64,000 nt of DNA from Streptomyces sp. NRRL S-646. GTDB lineage: Bacteria > Actinomycetota > Actinomycetes > Streptomycetales > Streptomycetaceae. The DNA lies in the NCBI RefSeq assembly GCF_000720765.1, contig NZ_JODC01000033.1, positions 36,552 through 100,551 on the forward strand. The letters are read 5' to 3'. Both the position numbers and the translations under genes were made by a program. Below are positions 45,770 to 54,691 of this stretch, one piece after another. Under the pieces are notes generated by a model. It saw only the letters and a list, made by a program, of their open reading frames with translations, made no database searches and had not been told where the DNA came from. Positions within the stretch are counted from its first letter, which is position 1; each line of letters opens with the position of its first letter.

Positions 45770-48183
45770 AGCAGGGTCAGATCGTCCGTGCTCGGCTCGT
45801 CGACCTGCGCGACCCGGCCCGCATGCCGCTCGACCATCGCCTCGAAGGTCTGGCGGGCGGTCCGGCCGTTGCCGAACGCCGGGCCCTTCGGGATCGCCGT
45901 GAAGTACTTCAGCAGCGCGTCCGCGGTGCCCGGCGCCAGCCGGTACTCGTGCTCGTCGGCCTGCTGCTCGACGATCCGCAGCAGTTCGTCGGGCTCGTAG
46001 TCGCTGAAGGTGATGGTCCGTGAGAAACGGGACGCCACACCGGGGTTGACCGAGAGGAACCGCTCCATCTCGGCCGTGTAGCCCGCGACGATCACCACGA
46101 CCGCGTCCCGGTGGTCCTCCATCAGCTTCACCAGCGTGTCGATGGCCTCCTTGCCGAAGTCCCGGCCCGAGTCCTCCGGTGACAGCGCGTACGCCTCGTC
46201 GATGAACAGCACACCGCCGCGCGCCCTGTCGAAGGCCTCCTGGGTGCGGATCGCCGTCGAGCCGATGTGTTCGCCGACCAGGTCGACCCGTGACACCTCG
46301 ACCAGATGCCCCTTCTCCAGCACGCCGAGCGAGGCGAGGATCTCGCCGTAGAGGCGGGCCACGGTCGTCTTGCCGGTGCCGGGGGAGCCGGTGAAGACCA
46401 GATGCCGCTTGACCGAGGCCGCCTTGAGGCCCGCCTGCTGCCGGCGCCGGCCCACCTCGATCATGTCGGTCAGCGCCCGCACCTCGCGCTTGACGCTCTC
46501 CAGGCCCACCAGCGCGTCGAGTTCACCCAGCACGGCCTTCGACGTCCGCGCCGACTGCTCGGGCTGCGAGGGCTGCGCGGCGGCAACCAGGGGCTCCTGC
46601 TCGGTGGTGCGCTGCCCGGGGATCGCGCCCAGCAGCCCGGGCGAGTGTGCGGCCGTCTGTACGACGGTCTCCCGGGCCGCGGGCGGCCTGAGGCCCGAGC
46701 TCTCGTCGCTGGTGCAGTCCTCGACAACGGGGCCCGAACCGGGGGCCGCGTCGCCGCCCTCCGCGAACTCGTACCCACCGCGCGCGCACCGCTCCGTGCG
46801 GCACTTGCGCAGTGTCGTACGGCTGCCGTCGATCACATGGAAGCCGTAGCCGCCGCTGCCCGTCACCCGGCAGCCCACGAAGCTGCCGCGGCCGCCCGCC
46901 GACACGTAGAAGCCCGCCTCGGCGGGGGAGTCGATCGTGCAGCGCTCGATGGTGGGGTCCGCGCCCTTGGTGACGATCACGCCGGTCTGGGTGGCGTCGA
47001 TGGTGCAGTTGCTCAGGGTTCCGCCGCTGCCGTGGTCGCGGAACCAGGCACCCGTCGCGGCGTCCCGGATGCGGCAGTCGTCGAGTTGCGCGGTCGCGCC
47101 GTCGCTCACCGAGACGGCGGTGTTGCGGACCTGGGACAGGTCGCTGTCGACGACGTCCGCGCGCGAGCCGCGGTCCAGGACGAACAGGGCGTCCGGCACG
47201 TCGTGCACCCGGCAGGACTCCAGCACCGCGGTGGCGCCGTCGCTGACCCACACCGCCGGGTAGTCGCCCGTGCTGTCGAAGATCTCGCACTGGTTGGCGT
47301 CCACGCGCGTGCCCGGATCCCACACCGACAGGCCGTTGCGCCCGAACTGACGCACCGTCGTCCGGGTCAGGGTGAGCACCGAGCGCGAGCGCAGATCGAC
47401 CGCGTTCTCCGGGATGTCGTGGATGCGGCAGTCGGCCAGGGTGAGCACCGCGTCCGTGTCGAGCGTGACACCGTCCGCGGTGGTGCGGTGCACATCGCAG
47501 TCCGTGAGGTGCGCGGTGGCCCGGCCGGTGACCTGGACGCCGCTGCCCCGGACCTCGTACACCTCGCAACCCACCGCTTCCAGCGCGGAGTTCTCCCCGG
47601 TCGCCGACAGCCCCGCCCCCGAAGCGTGATGGATCCGGCAGCGCTCGAGGCGCGGGTGTGCTCCGCCGCGGACCGCGACCCCCGACTGACCGGCGGCCAC
47701 GACCTCGCACTCCTCGAACACCCCGCCTCCGCCGTCGAGTACGGCGATACCGATGCCGGCCGGATTGTCCACGGTGCACCGCCGCACGGTCGGACGCGCG
47801 CCTGCGCGCACCTCTATGCCGGCCGCGGAGCGGGTGATGATCCGAACGTCCAGCAGTTCCGGTGTGCCCTCCTCGACCAGCAGGGCGGGCACCGAAGCGT
47901 CCTGCCCCTCCACGTGCAGGTCCTGGACCACGGCGGAGGCACGCACGGTCAGCGGCACCCCGTCCACCGGTGCGATCCGCACCGAACCGGCAGAGCCCTC
48001 GGGCCCACGGAGGGTCACCGACCGCTGGACGACGAGGTTTTCCCGGTAGGTGCCGGGTGCGACGGTGAGGACGTCACCGTCGGCGGCGGCCTCCAGGGCG
48101 GCGGCGAGCGATGCGTACTCACCCGTGCGGCGTCGCCACCGCGATGTGCCGGTGTGCGTCACCTGGACCGTGCCCTGTGCCAT
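45739..48183 (-). CDS. Parallel beta-helix protein fused to a CbxX/EccA-type AAA+ ATPase
   Basis: An 814-residue protein. Residues about 20-490 are a long right-handed beta-helix opening DVLTVAPGTYRENLVVQRSV, with many 22-25-residue rungs such as HPRLERCRIHHASGAGLSAT. After a Gln/Pro linker comes an AAA+ domain of the CbxX/SpoVK/EccA type. Walker A is FTGSPGTGKTTVARLYGEIL (Lys605) and Walker B GVLFIDEAYALSPED. The later NPGVASRFSRTITFSDYEPD and an Arg finger region complete it. I chose ATG 48183; GTG 48246 has no ribosome site. Its 3' end overlaps the convergent membrane hydrolase gene by 31 bp. It may remodel a protein complex while the helix binds a surface or polymer. Confidence 0.87.
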   Translation of the reverse strand: MAQGTVQVTHTGTSRWRRRTGEYASLAAALEAAADGDVLTVAPGTYRENLVVQRSVTLRGPEGSAGSVRIAPVDGVPLTVRASAVVQDLHVEGQDASVPALLVEEGTPELLDVRIITRSAAGIEVRAGARPTVRRCTVDNPAGIGIAVLDGGGGVFEECEVVAAGQSGVAVRGGAHPRLERCRIHHASGAGLSATGENSALEAVGCEVYEVRGSGVQVTGRATAHLTDCDVHRTTADGVTLDTDAVLTLADCRIHDIPENAVDLRSRSVLTLTRTTVRQFGRNGLSVWDPGTRVDANQCEIFDSTGDYPAVWVSDGATAVLESCRVHDVPDALFVLDRGSRADVVDSDLSQVRNTAVSVSDGATAQLDDCRIRDAATGAWFRDHGSGGTLSNCTIDATQTGVIVTKGADPTIERCTIDSPAEAGFYVSAGGRGSFVGCRVTGSGGYGFHVIDGSRTTLRKCRTERCARGGYEFAEGGDAAPGSGPVVEDCTSDESSGLRPPAARETVVQTAAHSPGLLGAIPGQRTTEQEPLVAAAQPSQPEQSARTSKAVLGELDALVGLESVKREVRALTDMIEVGRRRQQAGLKAASVKRHLVFTGSPGTGKTTVARLYGEILASLGVLEKGHLVEVSRVDLVGEHIGSTAIRTQEAFDRARGGVLFIDEAYALSPEDSGRDFGKEAIDTLVKLMEDHRDAVVVIVAGYTAEMERFLSVNPGVASRFSRTITFSDYEPDELLRIVEQQADEHEYRLAPGTADALLKYFTAIPKGPAFGNGRTARQTFEAMVERHAGRVAQVDEPSTDDLTLLYAEDLPDTP

Positions 48184-48291
48184 GGCGTTGCTGTGCCCCC
48201 ACCTCGTGGTACGCGGGTTGATGCCGATTGCGTTCGGCCGGTCCACCGTAGCGTGCGCGCGGGCGGTGGGTTGACCAGAGCCGTAAGGCCG

Positions 48292-48897
48292 TCAGCTGCC
48301 CGTCCCGGTCCTGCCCCAGTCCGGGCCCGCCCGGTCCCAGGCCTGGTCCCAACGGGCGTACCGGCGACGGACCATGCGCCAGACGATCAGCCGCCTGCCG
48401 CCCTCGACGGCACCCGCGGTGAGCATGGCGGCACCGAACCCGGCGAGCACTGCGTGGGTCGTCGCCGTCGTGGAGTCCAGCGGACGGGCCACTATCTGGC
48501 CGTGCAGGTCCGTCCATATCTTGAAGTGGTCGCCGGGGTTCGGGGACTTGAGCTCCGCCAGGGCCGCGCCGTGGTGGCCGGAGCCGTCCGGTGCGGTCCA
48601 GTCGGCGATGACGCGGCTGCGCAGGTCCCGCGCCGAGGACGTCTCGGGGTCGGTGTCCAGTGGGGAGCGGTCCAGTTTGCGCACCACGGTGGCCGTCACC
48701 AGGTGGCGGGCCGTGCGCTGGTCCCGGACGGACTGCTGCAGGGCGTCCCGGGCGATGCCGCCGACGAGAGAACCGATCACGGGCGCGACGGCCAGGATCA
48801 GCAGCAGCGCCACCAGCGCCACCCACGCCTCGATCAGATCGCTCGTGCGCCGCAGCGGATTGTGCCGCCAGCGCCAGAGGCCGCCGATTGCTCGCAC
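48292..48897 (-). CDS. Rv1733c-like two-span membrane protein
   Basis: A 201-residue protein with the Rv1733c family layout. A conserved Arg/Trp-rich start (RAIGGLWRWRHNPLRRTSDL) leads into one membrane helix (EAWVALVALLLILAVAPVIG). An extracytoplasmic domain follows (VTATVVRKLDRSPLDTDPET, HFKIWTDLHGQIVARPLD), and a second helix at AVLAGFGAAMLTAGAVEGG precedes a basic tail. GTG 48897 is chosen because GGAAGGGGG lies about nine bases upstream. Family function is unknown; the mycobacterial member is a dormancy-associated antigen. It is separated from the beta-helix ATPase gene by about 110 bp and reads the same way. Confidence 0.82.
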   Translation of the reverse strand: MRAIGGLWRWRHNPLRRTSDLIEAWVALVALLLILAVAPVIGSLVGGIARDALQQSVRDQRTARHLVTATVVRKLDRSPLDTDPETSSARDLRSRVIADWTAPDGSGHHGAALAELKSPNPGDHFKIWTDLHGQIVARPLDSTTATTHAVLAGFGAAMLTAGAVEGGRRLIVWRMVRRRYARWDQAWDRAGPDWGRTGTGS

Positions 48898-49113
48898 TGT
48901 CCCGCACCCCCTTCCCGCTCCGTGATAACCCCCGGTGGAGCCGTTCACCCGCGGGCCCGGTCAAAGAGAGATCGAAATCACCTGTCACCGGGGCCTCTCA
49001 TGAACTTCTCACGAAAACTCAACGCCGAGGCCCCCGCCCATGGTTCCCGCACTCCGGTCCTTGTCCGGATCTTTCTTCGCGGACCGCCTCGCAGCCGCCG
49101 ACCGCTCCGCGAG

Positions 49114-49941
49114 CTATGCGAGGACCGTCACCGGATCGCCGACGCGGATCGCGCCGGGGGAGAGGGGAACCAGGTTCTGGCCGAAGGCCAGCTTGCCGTC
49201 GATGCGGCGGTGGCGTCCCAGCGTGGCCAGTGGTTCCTTGCCCCGCACAGCGGTGCCCTGGTCGGTGGTGGTCACCACGCAGCGCCCGCACATCTTGGCG
49301 ATGCGGAAGGTGACCTCGCCGATCGCGATGCGGGACCAGTCGTCCTCGGCCCAGGCCGCGGTGCCGGCCACGACCACGTTCGGCCGGAAGCGGTTCATCG
49401 GCAGCGGCCCCTCGCCCGGGCGAGCACCTTGGGCGATCAGGGAGTTGAGAGCCTCGAGGGAGGCGACCGTGGTGAGCAGAAGTGGGTAGCCGTCGGCGAA
49501 GCTGACTGTCTCGCCCGGCCGTGCGTACTCCGGGTCCACGGGCCGGCGCGTGGCCGGGTCGTCCATGTGCACGAGGCGCACACCGGTGCCGAGATACGCG
49601 CTGCACCAGGCGTGCGCGGCCGTCTCCGCGGCGAGAACCCCCTCTACCTTGTCGCCGAAGATCTCCACCGGCACCGTGCCGACCGGACGGGGCACCGGAA
49701 CGGACAGTGGGTCCATGCCCGGCGCGGACAGACGAACGCCGCCGCCGGGCACGAGCTCGGCGGCGGCAAGCGCAAGGCGCGGCTGCTGACGTTGTGTGAC
49801 GACCTTTCCCCCGTCGTCGATCAGCACCCAGCGCCGGTCTCCGGCCAGCCCCCAGGGCTCCACGACGGCTTCCCGGGGCGCAAGGCCCCGGAACGCCTTC
49901 ACCGGATGCACGTGAATCGACTGCAGCAGCGCGTTCCCCAT
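49114..49941 (-). CDS. MOSC-domain protein (molybdenum-cofactor sulfur carrier/mARC-like)
   Basis: A 275-residue protein with the MOSC_N beta-barrel (LLQSIHVHPVKAFRGLAPRE, GLAGDRRWVLIDDGGKVVTQ, RQQPRLALAAAEL) followed by a MOSC domain. FADGYPLLLTTVASLEALNS, MNRFRPNVVVAGTAAWAEDD and AKMCGRCVVTTTDQGT carry the Cys that binds the molybdenum cofactor in mARC-type enzymes. LAFGQNLVPLSPGAIRVGDP ends it. It may reduce N-hydroxylated compounds together with a ferredoxin or flavoprotein, which is not encoded nearby. It is followed on the same strand by no close gene. Confidence 0.9.
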   Translation of the reverse strand: MGNALLQSIHVHPVKAFRGLAPREAVVEPWGLAGDRRWVLIDDGGKVVTQRQQPRLALAAAELVPGGGVRLSAPGMDPLSVPVPRPVGTVPVEIFGDKVEGVLAAETAAHAWCSAYLGTGVRLVHMDDPATRRPVDPEYARPGETVSFADGYPLLLTTVASLEALNSLIAQGARPGEGPLPMNRFRPNVVVAGTAAWAEDDWSRIAIGEVTFRIAKMCGRCVVTTTDQGTAVRGKEPLATLGRHRRIDGKLAFGQNLVPLSPGAIRVGDPVTVLA

Positions 49942-49984
49942 CAGGCCATCCTGCCAGGCGGCAGTGACAGCCGGGGAGGACGGA

Positions 49985-50416
49985 TCAGTAGCCGCGGTAC
50001 TGCTGCTGGTTGTTGTACGGGTCCTGATACGGAGCCGGGGCGGGCCGGGCAGCCGCGGGGCGCATCGCCTCGTAGCCCGTGCCGGCCGCCATCGGCCGTT
50101 GTGGCTGCGGCGGCTGCGGGCCGGGATAGCCGCGCGCCGTGGCCTGCTGAGGGATGTAGGCCGCGGGCGCCTGCTGCAGTGGTGCCGGCTGCTGCGCCTG
50201 CGGATAGCCGTAGGAGGACTGGGAGGGACCCGCCGGAAGGGCCGGCAGGGCCGACGGCAGGGCCGGCAGGTAGCTGCCCGGCGCGTCGTACGCGGCGGGG
50301 ACCCGGATCGGAGCGATCTGCGGGGTGCCCCGCTCGGCGACGAGCCGGTCGTAGATCGGGGTGTCCGGGAAGGCGGAGTAGTAACCGCCGCCGAAGGTGG
50401 AGCGGGGGGAGGTCAT
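49985..50416 (-). CDS. Pro/Gln/Tyr-rich small protein (DUF6643-like)
   Basis: A 143-residue low-complexity protein. The first 60 residues are well ordered and conserved in type (MTSPRSTFGGGYYSAFPDTP, IYDRLVAERGTPQIAPIRVP). The rest is a Pro/Ala/Gln/Tyr-rich disordered tail ending in PYNNQQQYRGY. I recognise the N-terminal pattern as that of an unnamed but widespread Streptomyces family. There is no signal peptide. It is divergent from the TerD-like gene and 43 bp upstream of the MOSC gene. Function unknown. Confidence 0.75.
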   Translation of the reverse strand: MTSPRSTFGGGYYSAFPDTPIYDRLVAERGTPQIAPIRVPAAYDAPGSYLPALPSALPALPAGPSQSSYGYPQAQQPAPLQQAPAAYIPQQATARGYPGPQPPQPQRPMAAGTGYEAMRPAAARPAPAPYQDPYNNQQQYRGY

Positions 50417-50707
50417 GGCTCATAAGTTAAGCCCTCGATGTGCTAGTTGGGGAGACCGATAAGAGGGTTGTTTTGAGTGTTCGCAGTGACGCGGGATCCC
50501 CAATGCGAGCGAACTTGGCAAAAAAGGGCGTCGAACGAGGTACCGGTCCTGTAAAGGCCGAGCTCGGGACGGGTTACCGGCGGGTTGGTCACCGGTCCTC
50601 CTGTGCTCCTCGTGGGAGTTCGCCGTCCCGGGGAATAGGTTGTGCGGGTAGAGAACGGAAGAGCCGCCGGGATCCGGACGGCGCAGTGACACGTGATGGG
50701 GGCGGAC

Positions 50708-52030
50708 ATGTCAATGCCGAAAGGATCGAATACGCCGGTGCCGACGACGGCACTGCGGGTGGAATTGGGCTGGCGTTCCGGTCCCGGTGTGCCGGACGCG
50801 GACGCCTCGGCACTTCTGCTCGTGGGCGGCAAGGTCCGCTCCGACGGCGACTTCGTCTTCTACAACCAGCCCGCGCACGCCTCCGGGGCGGTCCGATACG
50901 AGGGCAAGCGCGACGGCGGCGGCCGCATCGTCGACACCCTGCTCGTCGACCTCGCGCGCGTGGAGCCCGCGATCGAGACGATCGTCCTCGCCGCCTCCGC
51001 GGACGGCGGCACGTTCGGACAGGTCCCCGACCTCTACATCGAGGTCCGCGATGCCGCCCAGGGCGGCGTGGCCGCCCGCTTCGACAGCACGGGCGCAAGC
51101 GTGGAAACCGCTTTCGTGCTCGGTGAGTTCTACCGCCGCCAGGGCGCCTGGAAGTTCCGCGCGGTCGGCCAGGGCTACAGCAGCGGACTCGAGGGCCTGG
51201 CCACGGACTTCGGGATCACTGTGGACGAACCGCAGCACAACGCCCCCGCGCCGCCGGTGGCCACGTCCCCGCCCGTCGCGCCGCCGGTGACCATGCCGCC
51301 GCCCACTGCGCCGCCGGTCCACATGCCCCCGCCGGTCGCGCCTCCGGCCGCCGTGCAGCCACCTCCGCCACCCGCACCCCCGGCGCAGCCGGTCCGCCTG
51401 AGCAAGGTGACGCTCACCAAGGCAGCCCCCGCGGTCTCACTGGCCAAACAGGGCGGCACCTCGGGCGCCATGCGCGTGAACCTCAACTGGCAGGTGCGCA
51501 AGCAGTTCTCGGGATGGGGCAGCAAACGTGGCCGCGCGGTCGCCATGCACGCAGACCTCGACCTCGACCTGTGCGCCCTGTACGAACTCACCGACGGCAG
51601 CAAGGGTGTCGTCCAGGCCCTCGGCAATGCCTTCGGGGCCCTGCAGCGGCCGCCGTACATCCATCTTGACGGCGACGACCGCACCGGCGCCGTCGCGAGC
51701 GGCGAGAACCTCACCATCAACCTCGACCACAAACAGTCCTTCAGGCGGATCCTCGTCTTCGTGACCATCTACGAGGGCGCACGCTCCTTCGCGGACCTGC
51801 ACGCCACGGTCACCCTCCAGCCGCAGTTCGGCGCCGCGATCGACTTCTCGCTCGACGAGTGCACGGTCCCCTCGACGGTGTGCGCGCTCGCCCTGATCAC
51901 CAACACGGGCAGCGACCTGGTCGTCCAGCGCGAGGCCCGCTACCTGGTGCCCGAGCGCGGGGTGAGCCCCCAGCGGACCGTCGACTACGCCTACGGGTGG
52001 GGCATGAACTGGACTCCTGGCAGGAAGTGA
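50708..52030 (+). CDS. Tandem TerD-domain protein (tellurium-resistance family)
   Basis: A 440-residue protein with two TerD-type beta-sandwich domains. The first has [37 protein letters not shown] and [20 protein letters not shown]. It carries the conserved acidic residues ([11 protein letters not shown]) that bind Ca2+ in TerD. About 70 residues of Pro/Ala repeats form a linker. The second domain is more diverged ([57 protein letters not shown]). ATG 50708 follows a GGGGG-rich site; GTG 50693 is an alternative. TerD proteins act in stress and phage defence responses and in Streptomyces differentiation. No other ter genes are near. Confidence 0.85.
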   Translation: MSMPKGSNTPVPTTALRVELGWRSGPGVPDADASALLLVGGKVRSDGDFVFYNQPAHASGAVRYEGKRDGGGRIVDTLLVDLARVEPAIETIVLAASADGGTFGQVPDLYIEVRDAAQGGVAARFDSTGASVETAFVLGEFYRRQGAWKFRAVGQGYSSGLEGLATDFGITVDEPQHNAPAPPVATSPPVAPPVTMPPPTAPPVHMPPPVAPPAAVQPPPPPAPPAQPVRLSKVTLTKAAPAVSLAKQGGTSGAMRVNLNWQVRKQFSGWGSKRGRAVAMHADLDLDLCALYELTDGSKGVVQALGNAFGALQRPPYIHLDGDDRTGAVASGENLTINLDHKQSFRRILVFVTIYEGARSFADLHATVTLQPQFGAAIDFSLDECTVPSTVCALALITNTGSDLVVQREARYLVPERGVSPQRTVDYAYGWGMNWTPGRK

Positions 52031-52041
52031 GCGCCTGGTGC

Positions 52042-52557
52042 CTTGACCGGGAAGGTTCGCCGGGTTGGTGGGCGTCTCTGCGGGGTCTGAGCAGGTTGGA
52101 TGTGAGCCAACGTCCGATCCCAGCCGTGGAGGCGCGATGGCCGAGCCTGTGCGGGTGCGCAGACTGACCGACCAGGAGGGGCAGAAGCTGCAGCAGATCG
52201 TGCGCCGGAGCAGCACCGGCTCTGTGCGCTGACGGCACGCGACGATGCTGCTCGCCTCGGCCGGCGGGAACCGGGCGCCGGTGATCGCCTTGGAACGCTT
52301 CCCGGCTCGCGTGTTCGCGTTCGACGAGGTCGGCCCGTTGGGCATCCGCCCCACCGGCGGGGCCCGCTGAGCCCCTTCCGATCACCCCGAGCGGCACCCC
52401 GCGACCTATCGGCGCAGCCACGGCATGCGCTACTTCCACGGCTGCTACTCCCCCAAGGAGGTGTCCCTGCGCGGAGTACCGGGGCGAGGTTCCTGTCAGC
52501 ACAGGCACTGCTGAATGCAGCGCTCGCTCAACCAGTGGGCAAGCCTTCCCGGTCAAG
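52042..52557. mobile_element. Degenerate IS630-type insertion sequence with intact terminal inverted repeats
   Basis: CTTGACCGGGAAGG (52042-52055) is exactly repeated in inverse orientation as CCTTCCCGGTCAAG (52544-52557). Between them lies a broken IS630-type transposase gene. The element is about 516 bp, half the usual size, because the transposase middle and end are deleted. No TA target duplication is visible at the present ends. The right end lies three bases from the stop codon of the glycosyltransferase gene. Confidence 0.8.
52137..52490 (+). pseudogene. IS630-family transposase relic
   Basis: ATG 52137 with GGAGG upstream starts MAEPVRVRRLTDQEGQKLQQ, the usual N-terminus of Streptomyces IS630 transposases. 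It meets a TGA stop at codon 32 (52230-52232) where the family has a Tyr. The frame resumes with ATMLLASAGGNRAPVIA, skips the central HTH and linker part, and continues RVFAFDEVGPLGIRPTGG (containing the first catalytic Asp), another stop, then PATYRRSHGMRYFHGCYS before breaking off. The other catalytic residues are lost, so it is inactive. Confidence 0.82.
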
Positions 52558-52560
52558 AGC

Positions 52561-53742
52561 CTAGAGAGGGTGCTCGTCCGCGACGGCGTCCGGGCGGGCG
52601 TAGGTGCGGCCCTTCCAGGCCGCACCGCGTCCCCGGTAGTGCTGCACCGCGGAATCGAGAGTCATCAAGAGATAGAGGAACGCGGTGAACGGCAGCAGCG
52701 GAGCGAGCCACAGCGGCTGGCGGTAATAGCGGAGCATCGGGATGTACGTTCCCGTCATCACCAGCCACGCGGCACCCCCGACGAGTCCCGCTGCCCCATC
52801 CCCGGCGGCCAGACCTGCCACCAGGGCCGCGGGCGGCACCAGATACACCAGCACCAGCCCGGCGACCGTCCCGACCAGCAGCAGCGGGTTGTGCCGCAAC
52901 TGCGCGTACGCGCTGCGTGACACCATCCGCCACAGATCGTGCAGCCGGGGATAGGGCCGCACGCTGTCCACCCGCTCGGCCAGCCCCAGCCAGATGTGCC
53001 CGCCGCTGCCCTTGATCGCGCGCGCGAGCGCCACGTCGTCGATGACAGCGTGCCGGATCGCGTCCGGGATCCGCGCCCGCGCGGCGGCCTCGGTGCGCAG
53101 CAGCACGCAGCCACCCGCGGCGGCCGCAGTGCGTGTCCCCTTCCTGCCGATCCGGCGGAACGGGTACAGCTGCGCGAAGAAATAGACGAAGGCCGGCACC
53201 ACGAGCCGCTCCCACGGGCTCTCCACCCGCAGCCGCGCCATCTGTGACACGACGTCGAAGCCGCCGCTGCGCGCGGCGGCGACCAATGCGCGCAGGCTGT
53301 CCGGCGCGTGCGCGATGTCCGCGTCCGTGAGCAGCAGATATTCGGGTCCACGCGCGCGTGCCAGGTTGATGCCGTGCCGCACGGCCCACAGCTTGCCCGT
53401 CCAGCCGACGGGCGGTTCGCCGGGGGAGGCGACGGTCAGGGGCAGTCCGCCGCGGGTGTCCGCCAGTGCGCGGGCCAGCTCCCCGGTGCCGTCCGAGCTG
53501 CCGTCGTCGACCAGGAAGATCTCCGCCCGGCCCGGATACTCCTGGGCGAGCAGCGACGGCAGGCTCGCGGGCAGCACGGCGGCTTCGTCGCGCGCGGGGA
53601 CGACCACGCACACCGACGGCCACTCGTCGGGATCCCGGCGGGGCGGCAGCCTGACGTCCGTGCGCCAGAAGAAGCCCTGACACAGCAGCAGCCACAGCCA
53701 GGCGGCGAGTGATACGGCGGCGATCCACACGATGGCGCTCAC
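52561..53742 (-). CDS. Membrane glycosyltransferase family 2 (HpnB-like)
   Basis: A 393-residue protein. An N-terminal membrane helix (IVWIAAVSLAAWLWLLL) is followed by a GT-A fold: SVCVVVPARDEAAVLPASLP, FLVDDGSSDGTGELARAL, a DxD-like LLLTDADIAHAP, and VVSQMARLRVESPWERLVVP. RIPDAIRHAVIDDVALARAI carries the later acidic motif. Three to four C-terminal helices follow (LLLVGTVAGLVLVYLVPPA and others). This matches hopene-associated glycosyltransferase HpnB, but no hopanoid genes are in the window, so the acceptor is uncertain. GTG 53742. The IS630 relic begins just beyond its stop. Confidence 0.82.
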   Translation of the reverse strand: MSAIVWIAAVSLAAWLWLLLCQGFFWRTDVRLPPRRDPDEWPSVCVVVPARDEAAVLPASLPSLLAQEYPGRAEIFLVDDGSSDGTGELARALADTRGGLPLTVASPGEPPVGWTGKLWAVRHGINLARARGPEYLLLTDADIAHAPDSLRALVAAARSGGFDVVSQMARLRVESPWERLVVPAFVYFFAQLYPFRRIGRKGTRTAAAAGGCVLLRTEAAARARIPDAIRHAVIDDVALARAIKGSGGHIWLGLAERVDSVRPYPRLHDLWRMVSRSAYAQLRHNPLLLVGTVAGLVLVYLVPPAALVAGLAAGDGAAGLVGGAAWLVMTGTYIPMLRYYRQPLWLAPLLPFTAFLYLLMTLDSAVQHYRGRGAAWKGRTYARPDAVADEHPL

Positions 53743-53799
53743 CCGCGCAGTCTGCCCCACCCGACCTGCCCGCAAGGGCCCATCGTCTATCGTGGCCGG

Positions 53800-54585
53800 G
53801 TGAAGATCGCGCTCATGGACTCCGGAATCGGTCTGCTTCCTGCCGCCGCCGTGGCGCGCCGTCTGCGGCCCGACGCGGATCTCGTCCTGTCGTGGGACCC
53901 CGACGGGATGCCCTGGGGACCGCGCACCCCGGAGGACATCACCCAGCGTGCCCTGGACGTCGCCGGGGCTGCCGCGGCGCACAAGCCCGACGTTCTGATC
54001 GTCGCCTGCAACACCGCGTCCGTGCACTCCCTTCCGGCGCTGCGCGCCCGTTTCGAGCCGGAGCTGCCGATCATCGGCACCGTGCCCGCGATCAAGCCCG
54101 CCGCCGCCGGCGGCGGCCCCGTCGCAATCTGGGCCACCCCCGCCACCACGGGCAGCCCCTACCAGCGGGGTCTCATCGCCGAGTTCGCCGCGGGTGTGGA
54201 CGTCACTGAAGTGCCCTGTCCCGGGCTTGCGGACGCCGTGCACCACGCCGACGAGGCGGCGGTCGAGGCCGCCGTTGCCGCGGCCGCTGCACGCACCCCC
54301 GACGACATCACGACCCTCGTCCTCGGCTGCACCAACTACGAACTGGTCGCCGAGCGCATCCGCACCGCCGTGCAGCAGCCCGGTCGGCCGCCGCTCATCC
54401 TGCACGGCACCGCCGGCGCGGTCGTCGCCCAGGGCCTGCGCAGGATCGGCGCGCAGCCCGCCCCCGAGGCCCCCGCCGACGGCACTCTCACGGTGCTACT
54501 CAGCGGCCGTGAGGCCGAGCTGCCCGAGACCGCGCTGACCTATGAAGAGGGACGTTTCCTCAAGGCGGTCAGCCCCGCACGGTGA
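53800..54585 (+). CDS. Aspartate/glutamate racemase-superfamily protein (MurI-like)
   Basis: A 261-residue protein. The opening MKIALMDSGIGLLPAAAVA resembles the DSGxGG start of glutamate racemases. The two catalytic cysteines are in VLIVACNTASVHSLP and TLVLGCTNYELVAERI, and IIGTVPAIKPAAA is the substrate-adjacent loop. Streptomyces usually has a separate, better-matching murI, so this may be a paralog acting on another amino acid. The start is GTG 53800. It is divergent from the HpnB-like gene and about 107 bp upstream of the PH-domain gene. Confidence 0.8.
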   Translation: MKIALMDSGIGLLPAAAVARRLRPDADLVLSWDPDGMPWGPRTPEDITQRALDVAGAAAAHKPDVLIVACNTASVHSLPALRARFEPELPIIGTVPAIKPAAAGGGPVAIWATPATTGSPYQRGLIAEFAAGVDVTEVPCPGLADAVHHADEAAVEAAVAAAAARTPDDITTLVLGCTNYELVAERIRTAVQQPGRPPLILHGTAGAVVAQGLRRIGAQPAPEAPADGTLTVLLSGREAELPETALTYEEGRFLKAVSPAR

Positions 54586-54691
54586 CCGGAAGCCGCGAAA
54601 CGCACGCCCGCGGTCCGCGCTACGCCCGGTGGGCACGGTCACACTCCGCGACTCGGTGCCCGCGCAGCGAAACCTGAGTAACCTCGTAGCC

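Noticed and set aside
46306..50430. Very long open frame (over 1,300 codons) on the plus strand
   Set aside because: It is antisense to the AAA+, Rv1733c-like, MOSC and DUF6643-like genes, is full of Arg/Pro/Gly runs typical of GC-rich shadow frames, and has no ribosome site or family motifs.
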